Source: an uncultured Spirochaetales bacterium
GTDB lineage: Bacteria; Spirochaetota; Spirochaetia; Sphaerochaetales; Sphaerochaetaceae
Assembly (NCBI GenBank): GCA_944393005.1
Contig: CALXYO010000002.1
Span: 209,302 to 273,301 of the forward strand
Length of the DNA stretch: 64,000 bases
Direction: 5' to 3'
In this document: positions 16,175 through 24,304 of the stretch, one piece after another
Layout: every line of letters begins with the position of its first letter
How positions within the stretch are numbered: the stretch's first letter is position 1
Notes under the pieces: model-generated
What the model saw: the letters and a program-made list of their open reading frames with translations, nothing else
Databases searched by the model: none
Told to the model about the DNA's origin: nothing
Position numbers and translations under genes: made by a program

Positions 16175-18226
16175 ATGGATACAAAACTTCAACCTTTATT
16201 CACACCGTGGAAGATCGGTAAATGTGAAATCAAGAACAGGATCGTGCTGACCAGCATGGGAGGAACCGACCTCTTCGGCTGGATGGAGAAAAATCATTTC
16301 GACAGATCAGGTGCCCGTTTCATAATGGAAGTCGCGAAAAACAATGCAGGCCTTGTGCTTCCGGGCTGTCAGCCTGTATGGAACCCGATGTTCGGGCAAT
16401 GGCTCCACAAGAACAGGAAAATGTACAGGGATCTTGCGTCATGGATGCCTGAATTCCATAAAACCGGCGCAAAGCTGTTCATACAGCTCACCGCAGGTTT
16501 CGGAAGAAGCTTTCCCGTAAGCAGCATGATGGAAATGCTTTACAACACTCCTGTGATCAGGACACTGTCAAAACCGGTGATGAACCTGGACAGGATAACG
16601 GCAAGCGCAAGTCCGTCGCCGAACAGATGGTCCGACCGCCTTCCGTCCCGCGAAATGACAAAAGATGAGATAAAAGCCATAGTAAGATCGTTTGCCCTTT
16701 CAAGCAGAATGCTGATGGATGCCGGAGTCGACGGTGTGGAAATTCATGCCGTTCATGAAGGTTACCTTCTCGACCAGTTCACCCTTCCATACATCAACAA
16801 GAGAAAAGATGAATACGGCGGCAGCATGGAGAACCGCTACCGCTTCGCAGTGGAAATAGTCCAGGCGATAAAGAAGGAATGCGGGAATGACTTCCCTGTT
16901 TCGCTGCGCTACAGTGTGGTCTCAAAGACAAAAGGGTTCAGAAAAGGAGCTCTGCCCGGAGAGGATTATATTGAAGTCGGACGCGACATGGAGGAATCGG
17001 AAAAAGCGGCAAAGCTCCTTGAGGATGCCGGTTATGACATGCTGAACTGCGACAACGGAACGTATGATGCCTGGTACTGGGCACATCCGCCTGTATACAT
17101 GCCGGAAAACTGCAATCTGGAAGATGCCGAGCATATCCGCAGGTTTGTCTCAATCCCTGTAGTTGCTGCCGGAAGACTTGATCCTTACAAGGCTGCAGAG
17201 GAAATCGGCGCAGGCCGTCTCGATGGTGCAGGTTTCGCACGCCCCTTCCTTGCAGACCAGGAATGGGTCACAAAACTCATGAATGACAAGGCTGAGGACA
17301 TAAGGCCATGCATACTCTGCCACAACGGATGCTTCAACATGTGTCATTACGAAGGCGTTCCGAATGATCAGGACCTTTTCGACAGCTTGAATATGGCACG
17401 ATGTGCCGTGAATGCTGAGACAATGCAATGGTCAAAGCATCATATTGAGAAAACATCAAAGCCAAAGAATGTCGCTGTCATTGGAGGTGGAATAGGAGGA
17501 ATGGAAACCGCAAGGGTACTGAAACTGCGCGGTCATAATCCTGTAATCTATGAAAAAGCCGGCAGGCTCGGCGGCACATTCATCGCAGCAAGCGCAGAAT
17601 CCTACAAAGGAAAGCTGCGCGACCTTCTCTCCTGGTACATACGGCAGATTGACAAGCTGGGAATTGAGGTGAGGCTTAATAAGGAAGTGAAAGATGTTTC
17701 CTCACTGGATGCTGATGAAATCATTGTTGCTACAGGAGCTGTGGCAAAGCATATTCCTGTGCCCGGAAGCGACATGATGATTGAAGCCTGCGAGTACCTC
17801 ACCGGCAAACCGGCTGGCAGCACTGTTGCCGTCATCGGAGGCGGACTTACAGGATGTGAGGTAGCATATGAACTCGCACTGCAGGGCAGGAAAGTCATCA
17901 TCGTTGAAATGAAGAATGATCTTATTGCTCAAAAAGGCGTATGTCTTGCCAACAGCTCGTATCTGAGAGAATGGTTCGCACTCAATAATGTCGAGGTGCA
18001 CCTGAAATCATCACTGAAGGAAGTGAGAAAAGGTTCAATCCTTATAACTGATGAAAAAGGACAGGAAAAGGAAATTGCCTGCGATACCGTCATCAGCAGT
18101 ATCGGCTACACGCCTTCCCCTCTTGTGAAAGGTGGCGGAAAGGTACACCTTGTGGGAGACTGCCTCAAAGTCGGCAATCTGAGAACTGTCATATGGAAAG
18201 CATACGAAACCGCGATGAAGATATGA
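16175..18226 (+). CDS. old-yellow-enzyme-type 2-enoate reductase / 2,4-dienoyl-CoA reductase family, FMN-[4Fe-4S]-FAD
   Basis: 683 residues, the usual length for clostridial 2-enoate reductases and the BaiCD/BaiH/FadH group. The N-terminal FMN TIM barrel (about 1-370) has the GVEIHAVHEGYLLDQF segment with the active-site His and HKTGAKLFIQLTAGFGR. The cluster motif CILCHNGCFNMC plus a later Cys binds [4Fe-4S]. The C-terminal half has two dinucleotide sites, AVIGGGIGGMETARVL (FAD) and AVIGGGLTGCEVAYEL (NAD(P)). It reduces activated C=C bonds in the cytoplasm. It follows the ArsR-type gene and converges on the aconitase X pair, so an unsaturated carboxylate made by a dehydratase would be a fitting substrate (inference). 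Confidence 0.9.
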   Translation: MDTKLQPLFTPWKIGKCEIKNRIVLTSMGGTDLFGWMEKNHFDRSGARFIMEVAKNNAGLVLPGCQPVWNPMFGQWLHKNRKMYRDLASWMPEFHKTGAKLFIQLTAGFGRSFPVSSMMEMLYNTPVIRTLSKPVMNLDRITASASPSPNRWSDRLPSREMTKDEIKAIVRSFALSSRMLMDAGVDGVEIHAVHEGYLLDQFTLPYINKRKDEYGGSMENRYRFAVEIVQAIKKECGNDFPVSLRYSVVSKTKGFRKGALPGEDYIEVGRDMEESEKAAKLLEDAGYDMLNCDNGTYDAWYWAHPPVYMPENCNLEDAEHIRRFVSIPVVAAGRLDPYKAAEEIGAGRLDGAGFARPFLADQEWVTKLMNDKAEDIRPCILCHNGCFNMCHYEGVPNDQDLFDSLNMARCAVNAETMQWSKHHIEKTSKPKNVAVIGGGIGGMETARVLKLRGHNPVIYEKAGRLGGTFIAASAESYKGKLRDLLSWYIRQIDKLGIEVRLNKEVKDVSSLDADEIIVATGAVAKHIPVPGSDMMIEACEYLTGKPAGSTVAVIGGGLTGCEVAYELALQGRKVIIVEMKNDLIAQKGVCLANSSYLREWFALNNVEVHLKSSLKEVRKGSILITDEKGQEKEIACDTVISSIGYTPSPLVKGGGKVHLVGDCLKVGNLRTVIWKAYETAMKI

Positions 18227-18239
18227 TGACAGAAAAAAA

Positions 18240-18268
18240 GAGCATAGGGACAACAGGTCCTTATGCTC
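18240..18268 (-). terminator. terminator of the aconitase X operon
   Basis: 12-bp stem with one mismatch (18240-18251, 18257-18268; GAGCATAGGGAC against GTCCTTATGCTC). On the minus strand TTTTTTTCTG follows, 10 bases past the small-subunit stop. It also separates the convergent enoate-reductase-like gene. Confidence 0.8.
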
Positions 18269-18278
18269 ATCTTAACCA

Positions 18279-18728
18279 TCAGCGCTCAACCTTCACGCTG
18301 CCGTCTTCACACACTGTGATTCTGTCTCCAGTCCTGACGTAGGAAAGGAATTCATCACCAAGACCGTCGACTGTCGGCATGGAGTTGTCTGTCCACACAT
18401 CGGCGAGAATCGCACCTGCTGCGGCAAGCGAGTCTATCTCCTTGCTGAAAAGCAGGCATGCGGGCTGGCGGGACATGCAAGCGGCACAGTACAGAACAAG
18501 GCCCCCTGTCGTGCTTCCTATTGTCTGCGGCATGATCAGTGCCTTGCCTGCCATCGGCTTCTCATACAGATCGGGATTATTCTGATCAGAGCATTTACCT
18601 GTCTTGTCGCCGAACATAAGTGAATGCTGATAGCTTGCCAGCGTATTGAAACCACCGTGCGATACAAGTGCCTCGGCACTCACATTTCCCTTCACGACAG
18701 CACGGCCTTTGAAAATTCTCTCGCTCAT
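18279..18728 (-). CDS. aconitase X small (swivel) subunit, DUF126
   Basis: 149 residues from the ATG at 18728, five bases after GGAGGTGCAAG begins; a longer frame lies inside the large-subunit gene and is discounted. The start overlaps the large-subunit stop as ATGA. The swivelling domain is recognised by FKGRAVVKGNVSAEALVS, DKTGKCSDQNNP and MPQTIGSTTGGLVLY. The two-chain form of aconitase X is found in some bacteria and archaea; bacterial members are cis-3-hydroxy-L-proline dehydratases, archaeal ones act on phosphomevalonate. The in-window context (acid lyases, enoate reductase) leaves room for another hydroxy-acid substrate. Confidence 0.88.
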   Translation of the reverse strand: MSERIFKGRAVVKGNVSAEALVSHGGFNTLASYQHSLMFGDKTGKCSDQNNPDLYEKPMAGKALIMPQTIGSTTGGLVLYCAACMSRQPACLLFSKEIDSLAAAGAILADVWTDNSMPTVDGLGDEFLSYVRTGDRITVCEDGSVKVER

Positions 18729-19993
18729 CTTGCACCTCCGCATATCATCCTGAGAAGCTCGTCTTCCTTGTAATACCTTGCCGATGTATATGTCCTCAGT
18801 TTGTTCGAACAAGTGATCACGGGCATTGAACCGCACTGGGGATTGTTCATATACATAAGAGGACAGATATGGGAAAGAATGACACCCTGCCTCATAAGAC
18901 GCTGGCCCTTCTCTCCTGCCTTGAATTTGTCCATAAGGGCCGGAGCCGCCGTCATGACTGTCTTCACGGCAACTTTCCTCAGTCCTCTGGAGGAAAGCTC
19001 GTCATTGATCCTGTCAGACCATGAATCAAGCTGGGCTGCGGAAAGGTGCGGACAGCCTATGAATGCAAGCTTTGGCTTTGCATTCCTGTCTTTCCATATC
19101 ACAGGATAGTTTCTTTCTGTCTCCTCAAGCACCGCATCGTCAATGACAAATGTCTTATAACCTTCTTTCAGAAGAGTCCTTCCGTGCTTCACAGCCTCAG
19201 GAGTCAGATTCTCGATGTGGTAAAGGCCGACAGCTCCGTTTGACGCCGTAGCTGCACCGAAGTCCTTGAAATAAGCCTTCGCATCTTCATCAAGGGAAGA
19301 GAAATACTTATCCATTCCAATCACATACGGGACATCCTCCATCACCTTCATTCCGATTGCAGAGCCAAGAAGCTGTGCTTCGGGCTTCTTTGAAGTTTTC
19401 ACTTCAATCAGCCATGTTGCCTTTCTTCCTTCATCGGTCAGAAGTCCGAAATAAGGCACACAGCCGACAATCGATCCGAAGAGATCAAGAATACCGCTGT
19501 TCCTGTTGCAGCGTGCGCCGAGAATGCTGTTTGCATATACCACGGCAGAACTTTCCGCCCATGAGAGAATGTCTCCCTCCTCAGGAATATTTCCCACTTC
19601 CTCCATGTAGCAGGTGCACGTATATGCATCATCACTCATGATGCCCAGTTTTTTAAGCTGTTCATCATAATCCTTCTGCTTTGAATACATAACGCGGAAG
19701 AAAATATTCTGTATGAGATTCATCGGAAGCCCCTTCTCCAGCGGCCGCGGATCAACACTGAAGCGCTGGGAAGAAAGTGTACCTGAATTTATAAGCGTAT
19801 CCATAAGGTCATACACGGGACTCATCACGGAAAGTCCGAAGCTGGTGACGAGGTGACCGTATTTCCCCGTGATATCAACCATCTTCTCTGCCCCGAAAGT
19901 CTCTCCGTACATTATGAGTGTCTTCATGACCTTTGCCTTGACATCCCCTTCTTTTCCTTCAAAGATGTCTCTCTGTCTCTGAGTCAGTTCCAT
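18725..19993 (-). CDS. aconitase X large (catalytic) subunit, DUF521
   Basis: 422 residues starting MELTQRQRDIFEGKEGDV, the usual start of this family; GAGGA precedes the ATG at 19993. A longer open frame upstream reads through non-homologous sequence. Family features are MYGETFGAEKMVDI, YTCTCYMEEVGNIP, ILGARCNRNSG, FIGCPHLSAAQLD and CPLMYMNNPQCG. The Cys residues of the last two form the likely [2Fe-2S] or [3Fe-4S] site. The enzyme dehydrates a hydroxy acid with its small partner encoded by the overlapping downstream gene. Candidate substrates are cis-3-hydroxy-L-proline or an undetermined hydroxy acid imported by the nearby ABC system. Confidence 0.9.
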   Translation of the reverse strand: MELTQRQRDIFEGKEGDVKAKVMKTLIMYGETFGAEKMVDITGKYGHLVTSFGLSVMSPVYDLMDTLINSGTLSSQRFSVDPRPLEKGLPMNLIQNIFFRVMYSKQKDYDEQLKKLGIMSDDAYTCTCYMEEVGNIPEEGDILSWAESSAVVYANSILGARCNRNSGILDLFGSIVGCVPYFGLLTDEGRKATWLIEVKTSKKPEAQLLGSAIGMKVMEDVPYVIGMDKYFSSLDEDAKAYFKDFGAATASNGAVGLYHIENLTPEAVKHGRTLLKEGYKTFVIDDAVLEETERNYPVIWKDRNAKPKLAFIGCPHLSAAQLDSWSDRINDELSSRGLRKVAVKTVMTAAPALMDKFKAGEKGQRLMRQGVILSHICPLMYMNNPQCGSMPVITCSNKLRTYTSARYYKEDELLRMICGGAR

Positions 19994-20300
19994 AGTTTTC
20001 CTCACTTGATGCAATTCTACCACCTGAAGAAACAAGAAAAAAGCGGAAAGGAATGAAATGTCATGAAAAAGAAGTGTCCTGGCTTCTGCACAATTATACC
20101 CCCGCCCAAAACAGAGGCAGCGCAGATATTCCCACATTTTTCCAGTTGCAACTGGCTCATCACAATATTTTACAACATATTTATTTATAATATAATAACA
20201 TACAATCAATGATAAAAATTTCACAATGTTTCTATACAAAGTATCTTGACGAATCCATTGTTTCTTTTTATAGTAACATCATCAATAACGGAGTTGCAAA
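19994..20300. promoter_or_regulatory. divergent control region with a 14-bp palindrome
   Basis: This 307-bp gap separates the aconitase X operon (minus) from the binding-protein gene (plus). It holds a perfect palindrome CCAGTTGCAACTGG (20142-20155). The stretch from 20160 to 20245 is very A/T-rich. The palindrome shares the GTTGCAAC core, but not the spacing, with the operator at 15654. No gene is visible in it. Confidence 0.55.
20246..20274 (+). promoter_or_regulatory. sigma-70-type promoter of the orphan binding-protein gene
   Basis: TTGACG (20246-20251), 17-base spacer, TATAGT (20269-20274). Transcription should begin near 20281, giving a 20-base leader with GGAG at 20290-20293 before the ATG at 20301. 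Confidence 0.75.
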
Positions 20301-21311
20301 ATGAAAAAACTCATGACACTCGTACTTATGATGTTCACTATCCTGTTCACAGTTTCTGCACAGGGGGCAAAAGAGGCAGCGGCCGGTGATGATAGTCTGA
20401 AAATCGGAATTTCAAAGCTGATGGCACACCCCGCGCTGGATTCAATAGAGAATGCTATTATCGAATATATTACCGAAATCGGCATTAACGCTGAGTTTGA
20501 GACACAGAATGCAAACGGGGAAATCAGTACTGCAGCTTCGATAGCACAGCTTTTCAAGGATGGAGAAAAAGATATTGTCGTAGGTATAGCGACACCGACT
20601 GCACAGGCTCTGGCCAATGTCTTTGATGATATTCCGGTGGTATATGCGACGGTGACTGATCCTGAGGAAGCAGGCCTCACAGGACTGCCAAACGTATGCG
20701 GTACATCTGACATGGTACCGGTCGCAGTGCATCTTGATCTCATTGAGGAGATCACCGGAGCTGAAACTGTCGGCATGGTATACACATCCGCAGAAGCCAA
20801 CGGCATAACCCTCATGGAAGCAATGAAAAGTGCCTGTGACGAAAAAGGAGTTGAACTTGTAACGGCATCGGTATCAAATTCGGCTGAAGTGAGACAGGCG
20901 GCAGAATCAATCATCAACAGAGTGGATGCGATGTACGTGGCAACAGACAACACAGTCATTTCAGCAATAACATCGCTTTCTGATGTATGCGCCGCTCATT
21001 CCATACCTCTGTTCTCCGCTGATGTGACATCTGCATTCGGCACACAGGTCCTGCTTGCCGGAGGTTTTGACTACTACCAGTCAGGCCTTCTTACAGGGCA
21101 GGTCATTGAAAGGATACTGAACGGCGAGAGTCCTGAGGAAATCGGTGTGGTCTATCTTGAGAATCTTGAACTGTATATCAACATTGATGAAGCTGAGAGA
21201 CTCGGTATCACAATACCTGAATCAATATCCGCCGATGCGAAATACATCATCCGTAACGGACAGGAACTTGCTTTGTCAACTACCGCCGCCCGGAAGGGCA
21301 CCGGCTTGTAA
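20301..21311 (+). CDS. ABC-type substrate-binding protein (PF04392 class), 3' end altered by IS insertion
   Basis: 336 residues with a signal peptide (MKKLMTLVLMMFTILFTVSA, then QGAKEAA). A two-lobed binding fold of the TrpX/ABC_sub_bind type follows: LKIGISKLMAHPALDSIE, IVVGIATPTAQALAN, IPVVYATVTDPEEAGL. Such proteins normally come with permease and ATPase genes, but neither is adjacent. The last 11 codons (STTAARKGTGL) come from the right end of a TnpB element. Deleting the element joins ...GCT TTG to TAA, so the original protein was 325 residues ending GQELAL. Function is probably kept because the added tail is short. Ligand unknown; relatives bind aromatic or branched amino acids. Confidence 0.88.
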   Translation: MKKLMTLVLMMFTILFTVSAQGAKEAAAGDDSLKIGISKLMAHPALDSIENAIIEYITEIGINAEFETQNANGEISTAASIAQLFKDGEKDIVVGIATPTAQALANVFDDIPVVYATVTDPEEAGLTGLPNVCGTSDMVPVAVHLDLIEEITGAETVGMVYTSAEANGITLMEAMKSACDEKGVELVTASVSNSAEVRQAAESIINRVDAMYVATDNTVISAITSLSDVCAAHSIPLFSADVTSAFGTQVLLAGGFDYYQSGLLTGQVIERILNGESPEEIGVVYLENLELYINIDEAERLGITIPESISADAKYIIRNGQELALSTTAARKGTGL

Positions 21312-21437
21312 CTGCCCGGCAGTACTGACGGCATCAAGCCTCCTGCCTTTGATTCCTGCAGTTTCCTCTTCAGACTTGCAGGTGGCGTTACATCGCGGGG
21401 TGGTTGACTGCACCCCATGACTGACAGAATATATCCC
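21275..21437 (-). ncRNA. predicted omega-RNA (reRNA) of TnpB
   Basis: The 163 bases between the tnpB stop and the right end are where TnpB guide RNAs are made in characterised elements; the RNA usually also includes the 3' part of tnpB. Visible stems on the minus strand include GGGGTG/CACCCC (21397-21416), CTGCC/GGCAG (near 21312-21323) and a terminal stem around GCCCTTCCGGGC followed by TAGTTGAC. The guide would begin at 21274 with AAAGCAAGTTCCTGTC. Confidence 0.6.
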
Positions 21438-22544
21438 TCAGCCAGTTTGTCTTATCTTATCCATTCCTCTCTTGTAGATATTCATCGCCGCTATCCTGTC
21501 ATCATTTCCCTTATAACCGCACACAGGACAGGAATACAATCTCTCCCTTCTGTCTCTTGCCTTCTTATCCACATTAGAGCAATGAGGACATGTCTGTGAT
21601 GTATGCCTTGCATCTACATATATCACAGCATCCCCTGCAAGAGAGGCTTTGTATTCCAGTTTCTGCTGCAAGTCATAATAAGGCCATGACACACTTACAT
21701 AGCGGTCTTTCCTTCTCACCCTGCAGCTCGCATTCCTCACACCTGAGAGGTCTTCCAGAACAAAGGTAACTCCTCTTTCATTTTCGGCGACGAGTGTCTT
21801 TGCCAGCTGATGATTCACATCACTGACGTAGCGGTTCTCTCTCTTTCCGATTGCTTTCAGCCTTCTTCTGGATGATGGTGTGTTTCTTTTCTGCAGAGAC
21901 TGGCGCACTACCTTGAACTTCGCTCTCTTCTGTTTTACTTCCGTTCCCTTATAAAATCTTGTCTTCTTTCCGTCATATGTAACTGCCGTGTTTATTATTC
22001 CCCTGTCAATTCCGACAACCTTTCTCTCATCAAAGGCAAAGTCCGGACTGTTCAGTTTAACGGAAACATAAAGAAAAGCCCTGCCTTTCTTGAGAACAAG
22101 CTTTGCTCCTCCGAACACAGCATCCTTATTGATATACTTCTCAAATCCCTTTGAAGAAAATGAAACCTTTATTCTCTTCTCCAGAGTATTGAGAGAGACA
22201 ATTCCTTTATCAATATCAATTGACCAGTCCCTTCCTCTTACCTGATCACACTGAGGCAGGGAGAAGAAGACAGGCTTTTCAAGTTTTTTCCTCCTATCCT
22301 TTGTATATCTTGCCGCAACAGTTCTTGTCACAGAGATTGCCATCTGGGCTTTAAGGCCAAAGCTGTCTCTCAGTGTCACATAGCTGAGTTTCTGAAGATT
22401 GACAGCATTGTATTCCCTTTCATGGAAGGCAAGAGAAGAAACATGATTACAGGCATCTCTGTAAGCACAAGAGACAGCTTCAAGGAGACTGAACTGTTCA
22501 TAACTTACATTTAACAAAAGCCTGGCTGTAATAACTGTTCCCAT
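21438..22544 (-). CDS. tnpB: TnpB RNA-guided nuclease (IS605 OrfB family)
   Basis: 368 residues. All three RuvC acidic residues are present: Asp180 in VVGIDRG, Glu264 in VLEDLSGVR, and Asp349 in GNDDRIAAMNI. A zinc ribbon is formed by CPHC (319-322) and CPVC (339-342). The N-terminal WED/REC part is complete for a compact TnpB. It should cut DNA next to a TTTAC-like motif using the guide RNA made from its own 3' region, helping the element return to emptied sites. Arginine-rich loops (RRRLKAIGKR) fit RNA binding. No frameshift or stop interrupts it, so it is probably active. Confidence 0.92.
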   Translation of the reverse strand: MGTVITARLLLNVSYEQFSLLEAVSCAYRDACNHVSSLAFHEREYNAVNLQKLSYVTLRDSFGLKAQMAISVTRTVAARYTKDRRKKLEKPVFFSLPQCDQVRGRDWSIDIDKGIVSLNTLEKRIKVSFSSKGFEKYINKDAVFGGAKLVLKKGRAFLYVSVKLNSPDFAFDERKVVGIDRGIINTAVTYDGKKTRFYKGTEVKQKRAKFKVVRQSLQKRNTPSSRRRLKAIGKRENRYVSDVNHQLAKTLVAENERGVTFVLEDLSGVRNASCRVRRKDRYVSVSWPYYDLQQKLEYKASLAGDAVIYVDARHTSQTCPHCSNVDKKARDRRERLYSCPVCGYKGNDDRIAAMNIYKRGMDKIRQTG

Positions 22545-22717
22545 ACTTAAGATTATATTACAAAACGATTTATTTTACAATATAGCACACAGGGAAACTT
22601 AAGATTTCTGCTTTTTTCAGCTATTTTCTTTCCTTTACAGACATTGCAAAAACTCAATTCATCTGCCGCATTGAAAGACGGCAGCTTCCTTGCTTGGTAA
22701 ATTGTGAAAAAAGAAAA

Positions 22718-22744
22718 GGGAGGCTGCCGGCACGGCAGTCTCCC
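22718..22744 (-). terminator. terminator after the tartrate dehydratase operon
   Basis: 12-bp stem with one mismatch (22718-22729, 22733-22744; GGGAGGCTGCCG against CGGCAGTCTCCC). On the minus strand CTTTTCTTTTTTC follows, 28 bases past the ttdB stop. Before the TnpB insertion it also lay just behind the binding-protein stop. Confidence 0.85.
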
Positions 22745-22771
22745 GGAACAAACATAAAGTGAGAATGACAA

Positions 22772-23386
22772 TTACTTTATGAATTTCACATGCTTGCAGA
22801 TTTCCTCGTAGGCAGCTTCCTTTCTCTTGTTGTATTCGACCTTTCTCTCCTCGAACATATTGCGTCCGTCCGTGTCAATTGAGACAATGAGAGGACCGAA
22901 CTCCTTCACGCGGCATACCCACAGGGTCTCAGGCATACCGAGATCCCTCCACTGGGCATCCTCGATTTCCTCAACTTCGGTAGCGGCGAGAACTGCACAT
23001 CCTGCAGGGAACACACAGTGAAGAGCCTTGAATTCCTTGCAGCCTTTCTGTGTTCCTTCTCCCATGCCGCCTTTGCCGACAACAAGCTTGACACCTGTTT
23101 CCTTAATGAACTCATACTCGAATTTCTCCATCCTCATGCTGGTAGTGGGACCAACGGAAACCATCTGGAACTTATCGTTATCAAGCGGCTTGATGATCGG
23201 TCCTGCATGAAGGATGGCTCCGCCCCTGATATCAACAGGAAGAGGCATCTTCTCCTCAATGAGACGGCGATGTGCGACATCACGGCATGTTACGATATGT
23301 CCTGTAAGGTATATGATATCTCCGACATGAATATCTTTGAGATCTTCATCTCTGATTGGTGTGGTTAGAATCTTTTTCTCGCTCAT
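22772..23386 (-). CDS. ttdB: L(+)-tartrate dehydratase beta subunit (fumarase class I beta fold)
   Basis: 204 residues. The sequence begins [20 protein letters not shown] and has [32 protein letters not shown] and [18 protein letters not shown]. As far as I recall it, this closely follows E. coli TtdB over its whole length, more closely than fumarase beta domains. The start overlaps the alpha-subunit stop by four bases. With the alpha chain it forms a [4Fe-4S] dehydratase turning L(+)-tartrate into oxaloacetate in the cytoplasm. A two-chain class I fumarase is the alternative reading. Confidence 0.8.
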   Translation of the reverse strand: MSEKKILTTPIRDEDLKDIHVGDIIYLTGHIVTCRDVAHRRLIEEKMPLPVDIRGGAILHAGPIIKPLDNDKFQMVSVGPTTSMRMEKFEYEFIKETGVKLVVGKGGMGEGTQKGCKEFKALHCVFPAGCAVLAATEVEEIEDAQWRDLGMPETLWVCRVKEFGPLIVSIDTDGRNMFEERKVEYNKRKEAAYEEICKHVKFIK

Positions 23387-24282
23387 AATGTGACTCCTGA
23401 ATGTGTGGTGATCTCATAATTGAGGTCTTTGTCGAAAATGATATGACCACGGCGGTGCGACCAGCAGCCAACGTTCACGGCGACACCGATTGTGGATGGA
23501 TGACGTGCCGTATTCTCAATATTGACACCCATGACAGACATCTTGCCGCCCATGCCCTGAGGTCCAAGTCCGATTGAATTGATGCCGTCCTCAAGAAGCT
23601 TCTCCATCTCGGCCGCCCTTTCATTGCTGTTATGGCTTCCGATAGGTCTCATAAGAGCCTTCTTGGAAAGGAGCGCCGCAGTCTCCACGCTTGTTGCGAC
23701 ACCAACACCGACAAGCAGAGGAGGACATGCATTGAGGCCGTAGCTTGTCATGACATCAAGAACGAACCTGGTCACTCCTTCATACCCCATGCCGGGCATC
23801 AGGACTCCTGCCTTGCCGGGAAGCGTGCATCCTCCTCCTGCCATGTATGTGTATATCTCAACCTTGTCTGAATTAGGGACGATGTCCCAGAAAACGGTCG
23901 GCGTTCCCTTTCCTACATTGCGTCCGGTGTTGTACTCATCGAAAGTCTCAACACTGTTGTGTCTCAGAGGCATTGAGAATGTGGATTCAACGACAGCATC
24001 CTTGAGAAGGCTTTCAAGCTCATCAATGAGGGGGAATTTTGTTCCGCACTTAACCCAGAACTGGAGAACACCTGTATCCTGGCAGCAAGGGCGGTTGAGG
24101 TCCCATGCAAGCTGCTGGTTTTTCGCCATAGTATCATAAATGGTGCTTGCAAGGTCCCCTGTTTCGACTTTCCTGAGCTCTGCGAGTTTCTTCTCGACAT
24201 CATCAGGAAGCTTCTTTGAGACATATGAGATGAATGATGCCATGAGATGAGTCATCTTCTCTCTTTCATTTTTGTTTTCCAT
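23383..24282 (-). CDS. ttdA: L(+)-tartrate dehydratase alpha subunit (fumarase class I alpha fold)
   Basis: 299 residues. Cluster-binding cysteines are visible in [17 protein letters not shown] and [30 protein letters not shown] and [15 protein letters not shown] match the TtdA branch of the fumarase family. The gene is 22 bases downstream of an SLC13 carrier gene and overlaps ttdB, forming a transport-plus-dehydratase operon. That resembles the ttdABT arrangement of enterobacteria, though in a different order. Oxaloacetate from tartrate would feed fermentation. Confidence 0.8.
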   Translation of the reverse strand: MENKNEREKMTHLMASFISYVSKKLPDDVEKKLAELRKVETGDLASTIYDTMAKNQQLAWDLNRPCCQDTGVLQFWVKCGTKFPLIDELESLLKDAVVESTFSMPLRHNSVETFDEYNTGRNVGKGTPTVFWDIVPNSDKVEIYTYMAGGGCTLPGKAGVLMPGMGYEGVTRFVLDVMTSYGLNACPPLLVGVGVATSVETAALLSKKALMRPIGSHNSNERAAEMEKLLEDGINSIGLGPQGMGGKMSVMGVNIENTARHPSTIGVAVNVGCWSHRRGHIIFDKDLNYEITTHSGVTL

Positions 24283-24304
24283 ATACTGAACCTCACTTAT
24301 TTAA

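Larger units (their letters stand above)
21275..22696 (-). mobile_element. IS200/IS605-type TnpB-only element (IS1341-like)
   Basis: The proposed element (about 1.42 kb) encodes TnpB and no TnpA. Reading the minus strand, the left end begins after TTTAC (22701-22697) and carries a hairpin CTGCCG/CGGCAG (22663-22668, 22679-22684) 12 bases inside. The right end has a hairpin built on GCCCTTCCGGGC and stops at TAGTTGAC (21275). There are no terminal inverted repeats or target duplication, as expected for this family. Removing the segment restores the stop codon of the binding-protein gene. Movement would need TnpA supplied in trans. Confidence 0.8.

Noticed and set aside
16175..18226. Bile-acid 7-dehydroxylation gene (baiCD/baiH), given the choloylglycine hydrolase at 57 kb
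   Set aside because: The protein is in the same OYE family, but no other bai-type gene (CoA ligase, hydroxysteroid dehydrogenase, BaiE) is in the window, and the two genes are 39 kb apart. The neighbouring lyases and aconitase X fit short acids better.
20142..20155. Same operator as 15654-15669
   Set aside because: Both contain GTTGCAAC-like halves, but CCAGTTGCAACTGG is centred on GC with different arm order and spacing, so a common regulator is not supported.
22553..22771. Small minus-strand reading frame between tnpB and ttdB
   Set aside because: It spans the left end of the TnpB element and the terminator, has no ribosome site, and its product resembles nothing.
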